Below are positions 11,743-25,389 of a stretch of 64,000 nt of DNA, in pieces. The first letter of the stretch is position 1. The number at the start of each line of letters is the position of its first letter. Where the stretch lies: NCBI GenBank assembly GCA_949128115.1, contig OX421967.1:60958855-61022854 (forward strand), given 5' to 3'. Both the position numbers and the translations under genes were made by a program. This DNA comes from Anaspis maculata. Its lineage: Eukaryota > Arthropoda > Insecta > Coleoptera > Scraptiidae. The notes under the pieces were generated by a model that ran no database searches, was not told where the DNA came from, and worked only from the letters and a program-made list of their open reading frames with translations.

Positions 11743-14700
11743 GTCACGTAGGTTGGAGCCTGGAGTCACGTGGGTCAAAACCTGAAGTCACGTGGGTTGA
11801 AACCTGAACTTTTTGGATAACAATTGTGTCTTTTTTTCTCGATATTCCTGTTCGTTTGTCAGATGTTGCGTTTGGAACAAGTAGCTGCCAACTCCAAAAG
11901 TGGTGATCGATCGTTTTGAAAGTCACGTGGGTTGAAGCCTGAAGTCACGTGAGTTGAAGCCTGAAGTCACGTGGGTCAAAACCTGAAGTCACGTGGGTTG
12001 AAACCTGAACTTTTTGGATAACAATTGTGTCTTTTTTTTTCCATATTCGTGTTCGTTTGTCAGATGTTGCGTTTGGAACAAGTAGCTGCCAACTCCGAAA
12101 GTGGTGATCGATCGTTTTGAAAGTCACGTGGGTTGAAGCCTGAAGTCACGTGGGTTGAAGCCTGAAGTCACGTGGGTCAAATCCTGAAGTCACGTGGGTT
12201 GAAACCTGAACTTTTTGGATAACAATTGTGTCTTTTTTTTTCGATATTTGTGTTCGTTTGTCAGATGTTGCGTTTGGAACAAGTAGCTGCCAACTCCAAA
12301 AGTGGTGATCGATCGTTTTGAAAGTCACGTGGGTTGAAGCCTGGAGTCACGTGGGTTGAAGCCTGAAGTCACGTGGGTCGAAACCTGAAGTCACGTGGGT
12401 TGAAACCTGAACTTTTTGGATAACAATTGTGTCTTTTTTTTTCGATATTCGTGTTCGTTTGTCAGATGTTGCGTTTGGAACAAGTAGCTGCCAACTCCAA
12501 AAGTGGTGATCGATCGTTTTGAAAGTCACGTGGGTTGGAGCCTGAAGTCACGTGGGTTGAAGCCTGAAGTCACGTGGGTCAAAACCTGAAGTCACGTGGG
12601 TTGAAACCTGAACTTTTTGGATAACAATTGTGTCTTTTTTTTTCGATATTCGTGTTCGTTTGTCAGATGTTGCGTTTGGAACAAATAGCTGCCAACTCCA
12701 AAAGTGGTGATCGATCGTTTTGAAAGTCACGTGGGTTGAAGCCTGGAGTCACGTGGGTTGAAGCCTGAAGTCACGTGGGTTGAAACCTGAACTTTTTGGA
12801 TAACAATTGTGTCTTTTTTTCTCGATATTCCTGTTCGTTTGTCAGATGTTGCGTTTGGAACAAGTAGCTGCCAACTCCAAAAGTGGTGATCGATCGTTTT
12901 GAAAGTCACGTGGGTTGAAGCCTGAAGTCACGTGAGTTGAAGCCTGAAGTCACGTGGGTCAAAACCTGATGTCACGTGGGTTGAAACCTGAACTTTTTGG
13001 ATAACAATTGTGTCTTTTTTTTTCGATATTCGTGTTCGTTTGTCAGATGTTGCGTTTGGAACAAGTAGCTGCCAACTCCAAAAGTGGTGACCGATCGTTT
13101 TGAAAGTCACGTGGGTTGAAGCCTGGTGTCACGTGGGATGAAGCCTGAAGTCACGTGGGTTAAAACCTGAACTTTTTGGATAACAATTGTTTCTTTTTTT
13201 TTCGATATTCGGGTTCGTTTGTCAGATGTTGCGTTTGGAACAAGTAGCTGCCAACTCCAAAAGTGGTGACCGATCGTTTTAAAATTCACGTAGGTTGGAG
13301 CCTGGAGTCACGTGGGTTGAAGCCTGAAGTCACGTGGGTTAAAACCTGAACTTTTTGGATAACAATTGTGTCTTTTTTTTTCGATATTCGTGTTCGTTTG
13401 TCAGATGTTGCGTTTGGAACAAGTAGCTGCCAACTTCGAAAGTGGTGATCGATCGTTTTAAAAGTCACGTGGGTTGAAGTCTGGAGTCACGTGGGTTGAA
13501 GCCTGAAGTCACGTGGGTTGAAGCCTGAAGGCACGTGGGTCAAAACCTGATCTTTCTGGATAACAATTGTGTCTTTTTTTTTTCGATATTCGTGTTCGTT
13601 TGTCAGATGTTGCGTTTGGAACAAGTAGCTGCCAACTCCAAAAGTGGTGACCGATCGTTTTGAAAGTCACGTGGGTTGAAGCCTGGTGTCACGTGGGATG
13701 AAGCCTGAAGTCACGTGGGTTAAAACCTGAACTTTTTGGATAACAATTGTTTCTTTTTTTTCCGATATTCGGGTTCGTTTGTCAGATGTTGCGTTTGGAA
13801 CAAGTAGCTGCCAACTCCAAAAGTGGTGACCGATCGTTTGAAAAGTCACGTAGGTTGGAGCCTGGAGTCACGTGGGTTGAAGCCTGAAGTCACGTGGGTT
13901 AAAACCTGAACTTTTTGGATAACAATTGTGTCTTTTTTTTTCGATATTCGTGTTCGTTTGTCAGATGTTGCGTTTGGAACAAGTAGCTGCCAACTCCGAA
14001 AGTGGCGATCGATCGTTCTAAAAGTCACGTGGGTTAAAGCCTGGAGTCACGTGGGTTGGAGCCTGAAGTCACGTGGGTTGAAGCCTGAAGGCACGTGGGT
14101 CAAAACCTGAACTTTCTGGATAACAATTGTGTCTTTTTTTTTCGATATTCGTGTTCGTTTGTCAGATGTTGCGTTTGGAACAAGTAGCTGCCAACTCCAA
14201 AAGTGGTGACCGATCGTTTTGAAAGTCACGTGGGTTGAAGCCTGGAGTCACGTGGGTTGAAGCCTGAAGTCACGTGGGTTAAAACCTGAACTTTTTGGAT
14301 AACAATTGTTCCTTTTTTTTTCGATATTTGTGTTCGTTTGTCAGATGTTGCGTTTGGAACAAGTAGCTGCCAACTTCGAAAGTGGTGATCGATCGTTTCA
14401 AAAGTCACGTGGGTTGAAGCCTGGAGTCACGTGGGTTGAAGCCTGAAGTCACGTGGGTTAAAACCTGAACTTTTTGGATAACAATTGTTCCTTTTTTTTT
14501 CGATATTTGTGTTCGTTTGTCAGATGTTGCGTTTGGAACAAGTAGCTGCCAACTCCAAAAGTGGTGACCGATCGTTTTAAAAGTCACGTAGGTTGGAGCC
14601 TGGAGTCACGTGGGTCAAAACCTGAAGTCACGTGGGTCCAAACCTGAACTTTTTGGATAACAATTGTGTCTTTTCTTTTCGATATTTGTGTTCGTTTGTC

Positions 14701-15703
14701 AGATGTTGCGTTTGGAACAAGTAGCTGCCAACTTCGAAAGTGGTGATCGATCGTTTTAAAAGTCACGTGGGTTGAAGCCTGGAGTCACGTGGGTTGAAGC
14801 CTGAAGTCACGTGGGTTGAAGCCTGAAGGCACGTGGGTCAAAACCTGATCTTTCTGGATAACAATTGTGTCTTTTTTTTTTCGATATTCGTGTTCGTTTG
14901 TCAGATGTTGCGTTTGGAACAAGTAGCTGCCAACTCCAAAAGTGGTGACCGATCGTTTTGAAAGTCACGTGGGTTGAAGCCTGGTGTCACGTGGGATGAA
15001 GCCTGAAGTCACGTGGGTTAAAACCTGAACTTTTTGGATAACAATTGTTCCTTTTTTTTTCGATATTCGGGTTCGTTTGTCAGATGTTGCGTTTGGAACA
15101 AGTAGCTGCCAACTCCAAAAGTGGTGACCGATCGTTTTAAAAGTCACGTAGGTTGGAGCCTGGAGTCACGTGGGTTGAAGCCTGAAGTCACGTGGGTTAA
15201 AACCTGAACTTTTTGGATAACAATTGTGTCTTTTTTTTTCGATATTCGTGTTCGTTTGTCAGATGTTGCGTTTGGAACAAGTAGCTGCCAACTCCGAAAG
15301 TGGCGATCGATCGTTCTAAAAGTCACGTGGGTTGAAGCCTGGAGTCACGTGGGTTGGAGCCTGAAGTCACGTGGGTTGAAGCCTGAAGGCACGTGGGTCA
15401 AAACCTGAACTTTCTGGATAACAATTGTGTCTTTTTTTTTTTCGATATTCGTGTTCGTTTGTCAGATGTTGCGTTTGGAACAAGTAGCTGCCAACTCCAA
15501 AAGTGGTGACCGATCGTTTTGAAAGTCACGTGGGTTGAAGCCTGGAGTCACGTGGGTTGAAGCCTGAAGTCACGTGGGTTAAAACCTGAACTTTTTGGAT
15601 AACAATTGTTCCTTTTTTTTTCGATATTCGTGTTCGTTTGTCAGATGTCGCGTTTGGAACAAGTAGCTGCCAACTCCAAAAGTGGTGACCGATCGTTTTG
15701 AAA
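11743..15703 (+). repeat. HOR copy H4, 21 monomers
   Basis: The unit at 11743 is a hybrid. It starts like the H1 member at 3977 (GTCACGTAGGTTGGAGCC) and continues with the CTCGATATTCCTG core. Then come equivalents of 934, 1135, 1336, 1537, 1738 and 1917, and then of 2500 through 4919. The members at 2118 and 2297 are missing. A CCGATATTCGGG variant in the unit at 13666 marks this copy and reappears at 23.8, 33.8 and 34.8 kb. Confidence 0.8.
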
Positions 15704-18700
15704 GTCACGTGGGTTGAAGCCTGAAGTCACGTGGGTTGAAGCCTGAAGTCACGTGGGTCAAAACCTGAAGTCACGTGGGTTGAAACCTGAACTTTTTGGA
15801 TAACAATTGTGTCTTTTTTTCTCGATATTCCTGTTCGTTTGTCAGATGTTGCGTTTGGAACAAGTAGCTGCCAACTCCAAAAGTGGTGATCGATCGTTTT
15901 GAAAGTCACGTGGGTTGAAGCCTGAAGTCACGTGAGTTGAAGCCTGAAGTCACGTGGGTCAAAACCTGAAGTCACGTGGGTTGAAACCTGAACTTTTTGG
16001 ATAACAATTGTGTCTTTTTTTTTCCATATTCGTGTTCGTTTGTCAGATGTTGCGTTTGGAACAAGTAGCTGCCAACTCCGAAAGTGGTGATCGATCGTTT
16101 TGAAAGTCACGTGGGTTGAAGCCTGAAGTCACGTGGGTTGAAGCCTGAAGTCACGTGGGTCAAATCCTGAAGTCACGTGGGTTGAAACCTGAACTTTTTG
16201 GATAACAATTGTGTCTTTTTTTTTCGATATTTGTGTTCGTTTGTCAGATGTTGCGTTTGGAACAAGTAGCTGCCAACTCCAAAAGTGGTGATCGATCGTT
16301 TTGAAAGTCACGTGGGTTGAAGCCTGGAGTCACGTGGGTTGAAGCCTGAAGTCACGTGGGTCGAAACCTGAAGTCACGTGGGTTGAAACCTGAACTTTTT
16401 GGATAACAATTGTGTCTTTTTTTTTCGATATTCGTGTTCGTTTGTCAGATGTTGCGTTTGGAACAAGTAGCTGCCAACTCCAAAAGTGGTGATCGATCGT
16501 TTTGAAAGTCACGTGGGTTGGAGCCTGAAGTCACGTGGGTTGAAGCCTGAAGTCACGTGGGTCAAAACCTGAAGTCACGTGGGTTGAAACCTGAACTTTT
16601 TGGATAACAATTGTGTCTTTTTTTTTCGATATTCGTGTTCGTTTGTCAGATGTTGCGTTTGGAACAAATAGCTGCCAACTCCAAAAGTGGTGATCGATCG
16701 TTTTGAAAGTCACGTGGGTTGAAGCCTGGAGTCACGTGGGTTGAAGCCTGAAGTCACGTGGGTTGAAACCTGAACTTTTTGGATAACAATTGTGTCTTTT
16801 TTTCTCGATATTCCTGTTCGTTTGTCAGATGTTGCGTTTGGAACAAGTAGCTGCCAACTCCAAAAGTGGTGATCGCTCGTTTTGAAAGTCACGTGGGTTG
16901 AAGCCTGAAGTCACGTGAGTTGAAGCCTGAAGTCACGTGGGTCAAAACCTGATGTCACGTGGGTTGAAACCTGAACTTTTTGGATAACAATTGTGTCTTT
17001 TTTTTTCGATATTCGTGTTCGTTTGTCAGATGTTGCGTTTGGAACAAGTAGCTGCCAACTCCAAAAGTGGTGACCGATCGTTTTAAAAGTCACGTGGGTT
17101 GGAGCCTGGAGTCACGTGGGTTGAAGCCTGGAGTCACGTGGGTTCAAACCTGAACTTTTTGGATAACAATTGTGTCTTTTTTTTTCGATATTTGTGTTCG
17201 TTTGTCAGATGTTGCGTTTGGAACAAGTAGCTGCCAACTTCGAAAGTGGTGATCGATCGTTTTAAAAGTCACGTGGGTTGAAGCCTGGAGTCACGTGGGT
17301 TGAAGCCTGAAGTCACGTGGGTTGAAGCCTGAAGGCACGTGGGTCAAAACCTGATCTTTCTGGATAACAATTGTGTCTTTTTTTTTTTCGATATTCGTGT
17401 TCGTTTGTCAGATGTTGCGTTTGGAACAAGTAGCTGCCAACTCCAAAAGTGGTGACCGATCGTTTTGAAAGTCACGTGGGTTGAAGCCTGGTGTCACGTG
17501 GGATGAAGCCTGAAGTCACGTGGGTTAAAACCTGAACTTTTTGGATAACAATTGTTTCTTTTTTTTTCGATATTCGGGTTCGTTTGTCAGATGTTGCGTT
17601 TGGAACAAGTAGCTGCCAACTCCAAAAGTGGTGACCGATCGTTTTAAAATTCACGTAGGTTGGAGCCTGGAGTCACGTGGGTTGAAGCCTGAAGTCACGT
17701 GGGTTAAAACCTGAACTTTTTGGATAACAATTGTGTCTTTTTTTTTCGATATTCGTGTTCGTTTGTCAGATGTTGCGTTTGGAACAAGTAGCTGCCAACT
17801 TCGAAAGTGGTGATCGATCGTTTTAAAAGTCACGTGGGTTGAAGTCTGGAGTCACGTGGGTTGAAGCCTGAAGTCACGTGGGTTGAAGCCTGAAGGCACG
17901 TGGGTCGAAACCTGATCTTTCTGGATAACAATTGTGTCTTTTTTTTTTCGATATTCGTGTTCGTTTGTCAGATGTTGCGTTTGGAACAAGTAGCTGCCAA
18001 CTCCAAAAGTGGTGACCGATCGTTTTGAAAGTCACGTGGGTTGAAGCCTGGTGTCACGTGGGATGAAGCCTGAAGTCACGTGGGTTAAAACCTGAACTTT
18101 TTGGATAACAATTGGTTCTTTTTTTTTCGATATTCGGGTTCGTTTGTCAGATGTTGCGTTTGGAACAAGTAGCTGCCAACTCCAAAAGTGGTGACCGATC
18201 GTTTGAAAAGTCACGTAGGTTGGAGCCTGGAGTCACGTGGGTTGAAGCCTGAAGTCACGTGGGTTAAAACCTGAACTTTTTGGATAACAATTGTGTCTTT
18301 TTTTTTCGATATTCGTGTTCGTTTGTCAGATGTTGCGTTTGGAACAAGTAGCTGCCAACTCCGAAAGTGGCGATCGATCGTTCTAAAAGTCACGTGGGTT
18401 AAAGCCTGGAGTCACGTGGGTTGGAGCCTGAAGTCACGTGGGTTGAAGCCTGAAGGCACGTGGGTCAAAACCTGAACTTTCTGGATAACAATTGTGTCTT
18501 TTTTTTTCGATATTCGTGTTCGTTTGTCAGATGTTGCGTTTGGAACAAGTAGCTGCCAACTCCAAAAGTGGTGACCGATCGTTTTGAAAGTCACGTGGGT
18601 TGAAGCCTGGAGTCACGTGGGTTGAAGCCTGAAGTCACGTGGGTTAAAACCTGAACTTTTTGGATAACAATTGTTCCTTTTTTTTTCGATATTTGTGTTC

Positions 18701-19126
18701 GTTTGTCAGATGTTGCGTTTGGAACAAGTAGCTGCCAACTTCGAAAGTGGTGATCGATCGTTTCAAAAGTCACGTGGGTTGAAGCCTGGAGTCACGTGGG
18801 TTGAAGCCTGAAGTCACGTGGGTTAAAACCTGAACTTTTTGGATAACAATTGTTCCTTTTTTTTTCGATATTTGTGTTCGTTTGTCAGATGTTGCGTTTG
18901 GAACAAGTAGCTGCCAACTCCAAAAGTGGTGACCGATCGTTTTGAAAGTCACGTGGGTTGAAGCCTGGAGTCACGTGGGTTGAAGCCTGAAGTCACGTGG
19001 GTTAAAACCTGAACTTTTTGGATAACAATTGTTCCTTTTTTTTTCGATATTCGTGTTCGTTTGTCAGATGTCGCGTTTGGAACAAGTAGCTGCCAACTCC
19101 AAAAGTGGTGACCGATCGTTTTGAAA
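15704..19126 (+). repeat. HOR copy H5, 18 monomers
   Basis: 15,704-18,947 matches 733-3,976 at a constant offset of 14,971 bp, including poly-T lengths and unit types. The last unit (18,948) matches the unit at 8,882 instead, so the members at 3977-4918 are skipped. The junction lies at the unit boundary near 18,947. Everything right of it follows the 8,882-14.7 kb series at an offset of 10,066 bp. Confidence 0.83.
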
Positions 19127-21810
19127 GTCACGTGGGTTGAAGCCTGAAGTCACGTGGGTTGAAGCCTGAAGTCACGTGGGTCAAAACCTGAAGTCACGTG
19201 GGTTGAAACCTGAACTTTTCAATAACAATTGTGTCTTTTTTTTTCGATATTCGTGTTCGTTTGTCAGATGTTGCGTTTGGAGCAAGTAGCTGCCAACTCC
19301 AAAAGTGGTGATCGATCGTTTTGAAAGTCACGTGGGTTGAAGCCTGGAGTCACGTGGGTTGAAGCCTGAAGTCACGTGGGTTGAAACCTGAACTTTTTGG
19401 ATAACAATTGTGTCTTTTTTTCTCGATATTCCTGTTCGTTTGTCAGATGTTGCGTTTGGAACAAGTAGCTGCCAACTCCAAAAGTGGTGATCGATCGTTT
19501 TGAAAGTCACGTGGGTTGAAGCCTGAAGTCACGTGAGTTGAAGCCTGAAGTCACGTGGGTCAAAACCTGAAGTCACGTGGGTTGAAACCTGAACTTTTTG
19601 GATAACAATTGTGTCTTTTTTTTTCCATATTCGTGTTCGTTTGTCAGATGTTGCGTTTGGAACAAGTAGCTGCCAACTCCGAAAGTGGTGATCGATCGTT
19701 TTGAAAGTCACGTGGGTTGAAGCCTGAAGTCACGTGGGTTGAAGCCTGAAGTCACGTGGGTCAAATCCTGAAGTCACGTGGGTTGAAACCTGAACTTTTT
19801 GGATAACAATTGTGTCTTTTTTTTTCGATATTTGTGTTCGTTTGTCAGATGTTGCGTTTGGAACAAGTAGCTGCCAACTCCAAAAGTGGTGATCGATCGT
19901 TTTGAAAGTCACGTGGGTTGAAGCCTGGAGTCACGTGGGTTGAAGCCTGAAGTCACGTGGGTCGAAACCTGAAGTCACGTGGGTTGAAACCTGAACTTTT
20001 TGGATAACAATTGTGTCTTTTTTTTTCGATATTCGTGTTCGTTTGTCAGATGTTGCGTTTGGAGCAAGTAGCTGCCAACTCCAAAAGTGGTGATCGATCG
20101 TTTTGAAAGTCACGTGGGTTGGAGCCTGAAGTCACGTGGGTCGAAGCCTGAAGTCACGTGGGTCAAAACCTGAAGTCACGTGGGTTGAAACCTGAACTTT
20201 TTGGATAACAATTGTGTCTTTTTTTTTCGATATTCGTGTTCGTTTGTCAGATGTTGCGTTTGGAACAAATAGCTGCCAACTCCAAAAGTGGTGATCGATC
20301 GTTTTGAAAGTCACGTGGGTTGAAGCCTGGAGTCACGTGGGTTGAAGCCTGAAGTCACGTGGGTTGAAACCTGAACTTTTTGGATAACAATTGTGTCTTT
20401 TTTTCTCGATATTCCTGTTCGTTTGTCAGATGTTGCGTTTGGAACAAGTAGCTGCCAACTCCAAAAGTGGTGATCGATCGTTTTGAAAGTCACGTGGGTT
20501 GAAGCCTGAAGTCACGTGAGTTGAAGCCTGAAGTCACGTGGGTCAAAACCTGATGTCACGTGGGTTGAAACCTGAACTTTTTGGATAACAATTGTGTCTT
20601 TTTTTTTCGATATTCGTGTTCGTTTGTCAGATGTTGCGTTTGGAACAAGTAGCTGCCAACTTCGAAAGTGGTGATCGATCGTTTTAAAAGTCACGTGGGT
20701 TGAAGTCTGGAGTCACGTGGGTTGAAGCCTGAAGTCACGTGGGTTGAAGCCTGAAGGCACGTGGGTCAAAACCTGATCTTTCTGGATAACAATTGTGTCT
20801 TTTTTTTTTCGATATTCGTGTTCGTTTGTCAGATGTTGCGTTTGGAACAAGTAGCTGCCAACTCCAAAAGTGGTGACCGATCGTTTTGAAAGTCACGTGG
20901 GTTGAAGCCTGGTGTCACGTGGGATGAAGCCTGAAGTCACGTGGGTTAAAACCTGAACTTTTTGGATAACAATTGTTTCTTTTTTTTTCGATATTCGGGT
21001 TCGTTTGTCAGATGTTGCGTTTGGAACAAGTAGCTGCCAACTCCAAAAGTGGTGACCGATCGTTTGAAAAGTCACGTAGGTTGGAGCCTGGAGTCACGTG
21101 GGTTGAAGCCTGAAGTCACGTGGGTTAAAACCTGAACTTTTTGGATAACATTTGTGTCTTTTTTTTTCGATATTCGTGTTCGTTTGTCAGATGTTGTGTT
21201 TGGAACAAGTAGCTGCCAACTCCGAAAGTGGCGATCGATCGTTCTAAAAGTCACGTGGGTCAAAGCCTGGAGTCACGTGGGTTGGAGCCTGAAGTCACGT
21301 GGGTTGAAGCCTGAAGGCACGTGGGTCAAAACCTGAACTTTCTGGATAACAATTGTGTCTTTTTTTTTCGATATTCGTGTTCGTTTGTCAGATGTTGCGT
21401 TTGGAACAAGTAGCTGCCAACTCCAAAAGTGGTGACCGATCGTTTTGAAAGTCACGTGGGTTGAAGCCTGGAGTCACGTGGGTTGAAGCCTGAAGTCACG
21501 TGGGTTAAAACCTGAACTTTTTGGATAACAATTGTTCCTTTTTTTTTCGATATTTGTGTTCGTTTGTCAGATGTTGCGTTTGGAACAAGTAGCTGCCAAC
21601 TTCGAAAGTGGTGATCGATCGTTTCAAAAGTCACGTGGGTTGAAGCCTGGAGTCACGTGGGTTGAAGCCTGAAGTCACGTGGGTTAAAACCTGAACTTTT
21701 TGGATAACAATTGTTCCTTTTTTTTTTTCGATATTTGTGTTCGTTTGTCAGATGTTGCGTTTGGAACAAGTAGCTGCCAACTCCAAAAGTGGTGACCGAT
21801 CGTTTTAAAA
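19127..21810 (+). repeat. HOR copy H6, duplicate of H3
   Basis: This matches 9061-11742 at an offset of 10,066 bp, ending at 10,068 because one poly-T tract near 21,720 is two T longer. Shared rare variants establish common descent: CTTTTCAATAAC near 19,215, the TCGAAGCC sub-repeat near 20,140, and GATAACATTTG with GATGTTGTGTTTGG near 21,145-21,200. Confidence 0.85.
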
Positions 21811-24800
21811 GTCACGTAGGTTGGAGCCTGGAGTCACGTGGGTCAAAACCTGAAGTCACGTGGGTTGAAACCTGAACTTTTTGGATAACAATTGTGTCTT
21901 TTTTTCTCGATATTCCTGTTCGTTTGTCAGATGTTGCGTTTGGAACAAGTAGCTGCCAACTCCAAAAGTGGTGATCGATCGTTTTGAAAGTCACGTGGGT
22001 TGAAGCCTGAAGTCACGTGAGTTGAAGCCTGAAGTCACGTGGGTCAAAACCTGAAGTCACGTGGGTTGAAACCTGAACTTTTTGGATAACAATTGTGTCT
22101 TTTTTTTTCCATATTCGTGTTCGTTTGTCAGATGTTGCGTTTGGAACAAGTAGCTGCCAACTCCGAAAGTGGTGATCGATCGTTTTGAAAGTCACGTGGG
22201 TTGAAGCCTGAAGTCACGTGGGTTGAAGCCTGAAGTCACGTGGGTCAAATCCTGAAGTCACGTGGGTTGAAACCTGAACTTTTTGGATAACAATTGTGTC
22301 TTTTTTTTTCCATATTCGTGTTCGTTTGTCAGATGTTGCGTTTGGAACAAGTAGCTGCCAACTCCGAAAGTGGTGATCGATCGTTTTGAAAGTCACGTGG
22401 GTTGAAGCCTGAAGTCACGTGGGTTGAAGCCTGAAGTCACGTGGGTCAAATCCTGAAGTCACGTGGGTTGAAACCTGAACTTTTTGGATAACAATTGTGT
22501 CTTTTTTTTTCGATATTTGTGTTCGTTTGTCAGATGTTGCGTTTGGAACAAGTAGCTGCCAACTCCAAAAGTGGTGATCGATCGTTTTGAAAGTCACGTG
22601 GGTTGGAGCCTGAAGTCACGTGGGTTGAAGCCTGAAGTCACGTGGGTCAAAACCTGAAGTCACGTGGGTTGAAACCTGAACTTTTTGGATAACAATTGTG
22701 TCTTTTTTTTTCGATATTCGTGTTCGTTTGTCAGATGTTGCGTTTGGAACAAATAGCTGCCAACTCCAAAAGTGGTGATCGATCGTTTTGAAAGTCACGT
22801 GGGTTGAAGCCTGGAGTCACGTGGGTTGAAGCCTGAAGTCACGTGGGTTGAAACCTGAACTTTTTGGATAACAATTGTGTCTTTTTTTCTCGATATTCCT
22901 GTTCGTTTGTCAGATGTTGCGTTTGGAACAAGTAGCTGCCAACTCCAAAAGTGGTGATCGATCGTTTTGAAAGTCACGTGGGTTGAAGCCTGAAGTCACG
23001 TGAGTTGAAGCCTGAAGTCACGTGGGTCAAAACCTGATGTCACGTGGGTTGAAACCTGAACTTTTTGGATAACAATTGTGTCTTTTTTTTTCGATATTCG
23101 TGTTCGTTTGTCAGATGTTGCGTTTGGAACAAGTAGCTGCCAACTCAAAAAGTGGTGACCGATCGTTTTGAAAGTCACGTGGGTTGAAGCCTGGTGTCAC
23201 GTGGGATGAAGCCTGAAGTCACGTGGGTTAAAACCTGAACTTTTTGGATAACAATTGTTTCTTTTTTTTTTCGATATTCGGGTTCGTTTGTCAGATGTTG
23301 CGTTTGGAACAAGTAGCTGCCAACTCCAAAAGTGGTGACCGATCGTTTTAAAATTCACGTAGGTTGGAGCCTGGAGTCACGTGGGTTGAAGCCTGAAGTC
23401 ACGTGGGTTAAAACCTGAACTTTTTGGATAACAATTGTGTCTTTTTTTTTCGATATTCGTGTTCGTTTGTCAGATGTTGCGTTTGGAACAAGTAGCTGCC
23501 AACTTCGAAAGTGGTGATCGATCGTTTTAAAAGTCACGTGGGTTGAAGTCTGGAGTCACGTGGGTTGAAGCCTGAAGTCACGTGGGTTGAAGCCTGAAGG
23601 CACGTGGGTCAAAACCTGATCTTTCTGGATAACAATTGTGTCTTTTTTTTTTTCGATATTCGTGTTCGTTTGTCAGATGTTGCGTTTGGAACAAGTAGCT
23701 GCCAACTCCAAAAGTGGTGACCGATCGTTTTGAAAGTCACGTGGGTTGAAGCCTGGTGTCACGTGGGATGAAGCCTGAAGTCACGTGGGTTAAAACCTGA
23801 ACTTTTTGGATAACAATTGTTTCTTTTTTTTCCGATATTCGGGTTCGTTTGTCAGATGTTGCGTTTGGAACAAGTAGCTGCCAACTCCAAAAGTGGTGAC
23901 CGATCGTTTGAAAAGTCACGTAGGTTGGAGCCTGGAGTCACGTGGGTTGAAGCCTGAAGTCACGTGGGTTAAAACCTGAACTTTTTGGATAACAATTGTG
24001 TCTTTTTTTTTCGATATTCGTGTTCGTTTGTCAGATGTTGCGTTTGGAACAAGTAGCTGCCAACTCCGAAAGTGGCGATCGATCGTTCTAAAAGTCACGT
24101 GGGTTAAAGCCTGGAGTCACGTGGGTTGGAGCCTGAAGTCACGTGGGTTGAAGCCTGAAGGCACGTGGGTCAAAACCTGAACTTTCTGGATAACAATTGT
24201 GTCTTTTTTTTTCGATATTCGTGTTCGTTTGTCAGATGTTGCGTTTGGAACAAGTAGCTGCCAACTCCAAAAGTGGTGACCGATCGTTTTGAAAGTCACG
24301 TGGGTTGAAGCCTGGAGTCACGTGGGTTGAAGCCTGAAGTCACGTGGGTTAAAACCTGAACTTTTTGGATAACAATTGTTCCTTTTTTTTTCGATATTTG
24401 TGTTCGTTTGTCAGATGTTGCGTTTGGAACAAGTAGCTGCCAACTTCGAAAGTGGTGATCGATCGTTTCAAAAGTCACGTGGGTTGAAGCCTGGAGTCAC
24501 GTGGGTTGAAGCCTGAAGTCACGTGGGTTAAAACCTGAACTTTTTGGATAACAATTGTTCCTTTTTTTTTCGATATTTGTGTTCGTTTGTCAGATGTTGC
24601 GTTTGGAACAAGTAGCTGCCAACTCCAAAAGTGGTGACCGATCGTTTTAAAAGTCACGTAGGTTGGAGCCTGGAGTCACGTGGGTCAAAACCTGAAGTCA
24701 CGTGGGTCCAAACCTGAACTTTTTGGATAACAATTGTGTCTTTTCTTTTCGATATTTGTGTTCGTTTGTCAGATGTTGCGTTTGGAACAAGTAGCTGCCA

Positions 24801-25389
24801 ACTCCAAAAGTGGTGACCGATCGTTTTAAAAGTCACGTAGGTTGGAGCCTGGAGTCACGTGGGTTGAAGCCTGAAGTCACGTGGGTTAAAACCTGAACTT
24901 TTTGGATAACAATTGTGTCTTTTTTTTTCGATATTCGTGTTCGTTTGTCAGATGTTGCGTTTGGAACAAGTAGCTGCCAACTCCGAAAGTGGCGATCGAT
25001 CGTTCTAAAAGTCACGTGGGTTGAAGCCTGGAGTCACGTGGGTTGGAGCCTGAAGTCACGTGGGTTGAAGCCTGAAGGCACGTGGGTCAAAACCTGAACT
25101 TTCTGGATAACAATTGTGTCTTTTTTTTCGATATTCGTGTTCGTTTGTCAGATGTTGCGTTTGGAACAAGTAGCTGCCAACTCCAAAAGTGGTGACCGAT
25201 CGTTATGAAAGTCACGTGGGTTGAAGCCTGGAGTCACGTGGGTTGAAGCCTGAAGTCACGTGGGTTAAAACCTGAACTTTTTGGATAACAATTGTTCCTT
25301 TTTTTTTCGATATTCGTGTTCGTTTGTCAGATGTCGCGTTTGGAACAAGTAGCTGCCAACTCCAAAAGTGGTGACCGATCGTTTTGAAA
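21811..25389 (+). repeat. HOR copy H7, rearranged duplicate of H4, 19 monomers
   Basis: This follows 11743-15703 at offsets of 10,068-10,070 bp up to about 24,800. It then loses two units (381 bp) and continues at an offset of 9689, then 9686. Inside it, the unit at 22,191 is a hybrid: its 22-mer block is of the TCAAATCC type and its core of the CCATATTCG type. The TCGAAACC unit expected next is missing. The unit at 24,653 is also a hybrid, its core end having switched from CTTCGAAAG to CTCCAAAAG. Confidence 0.8.
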
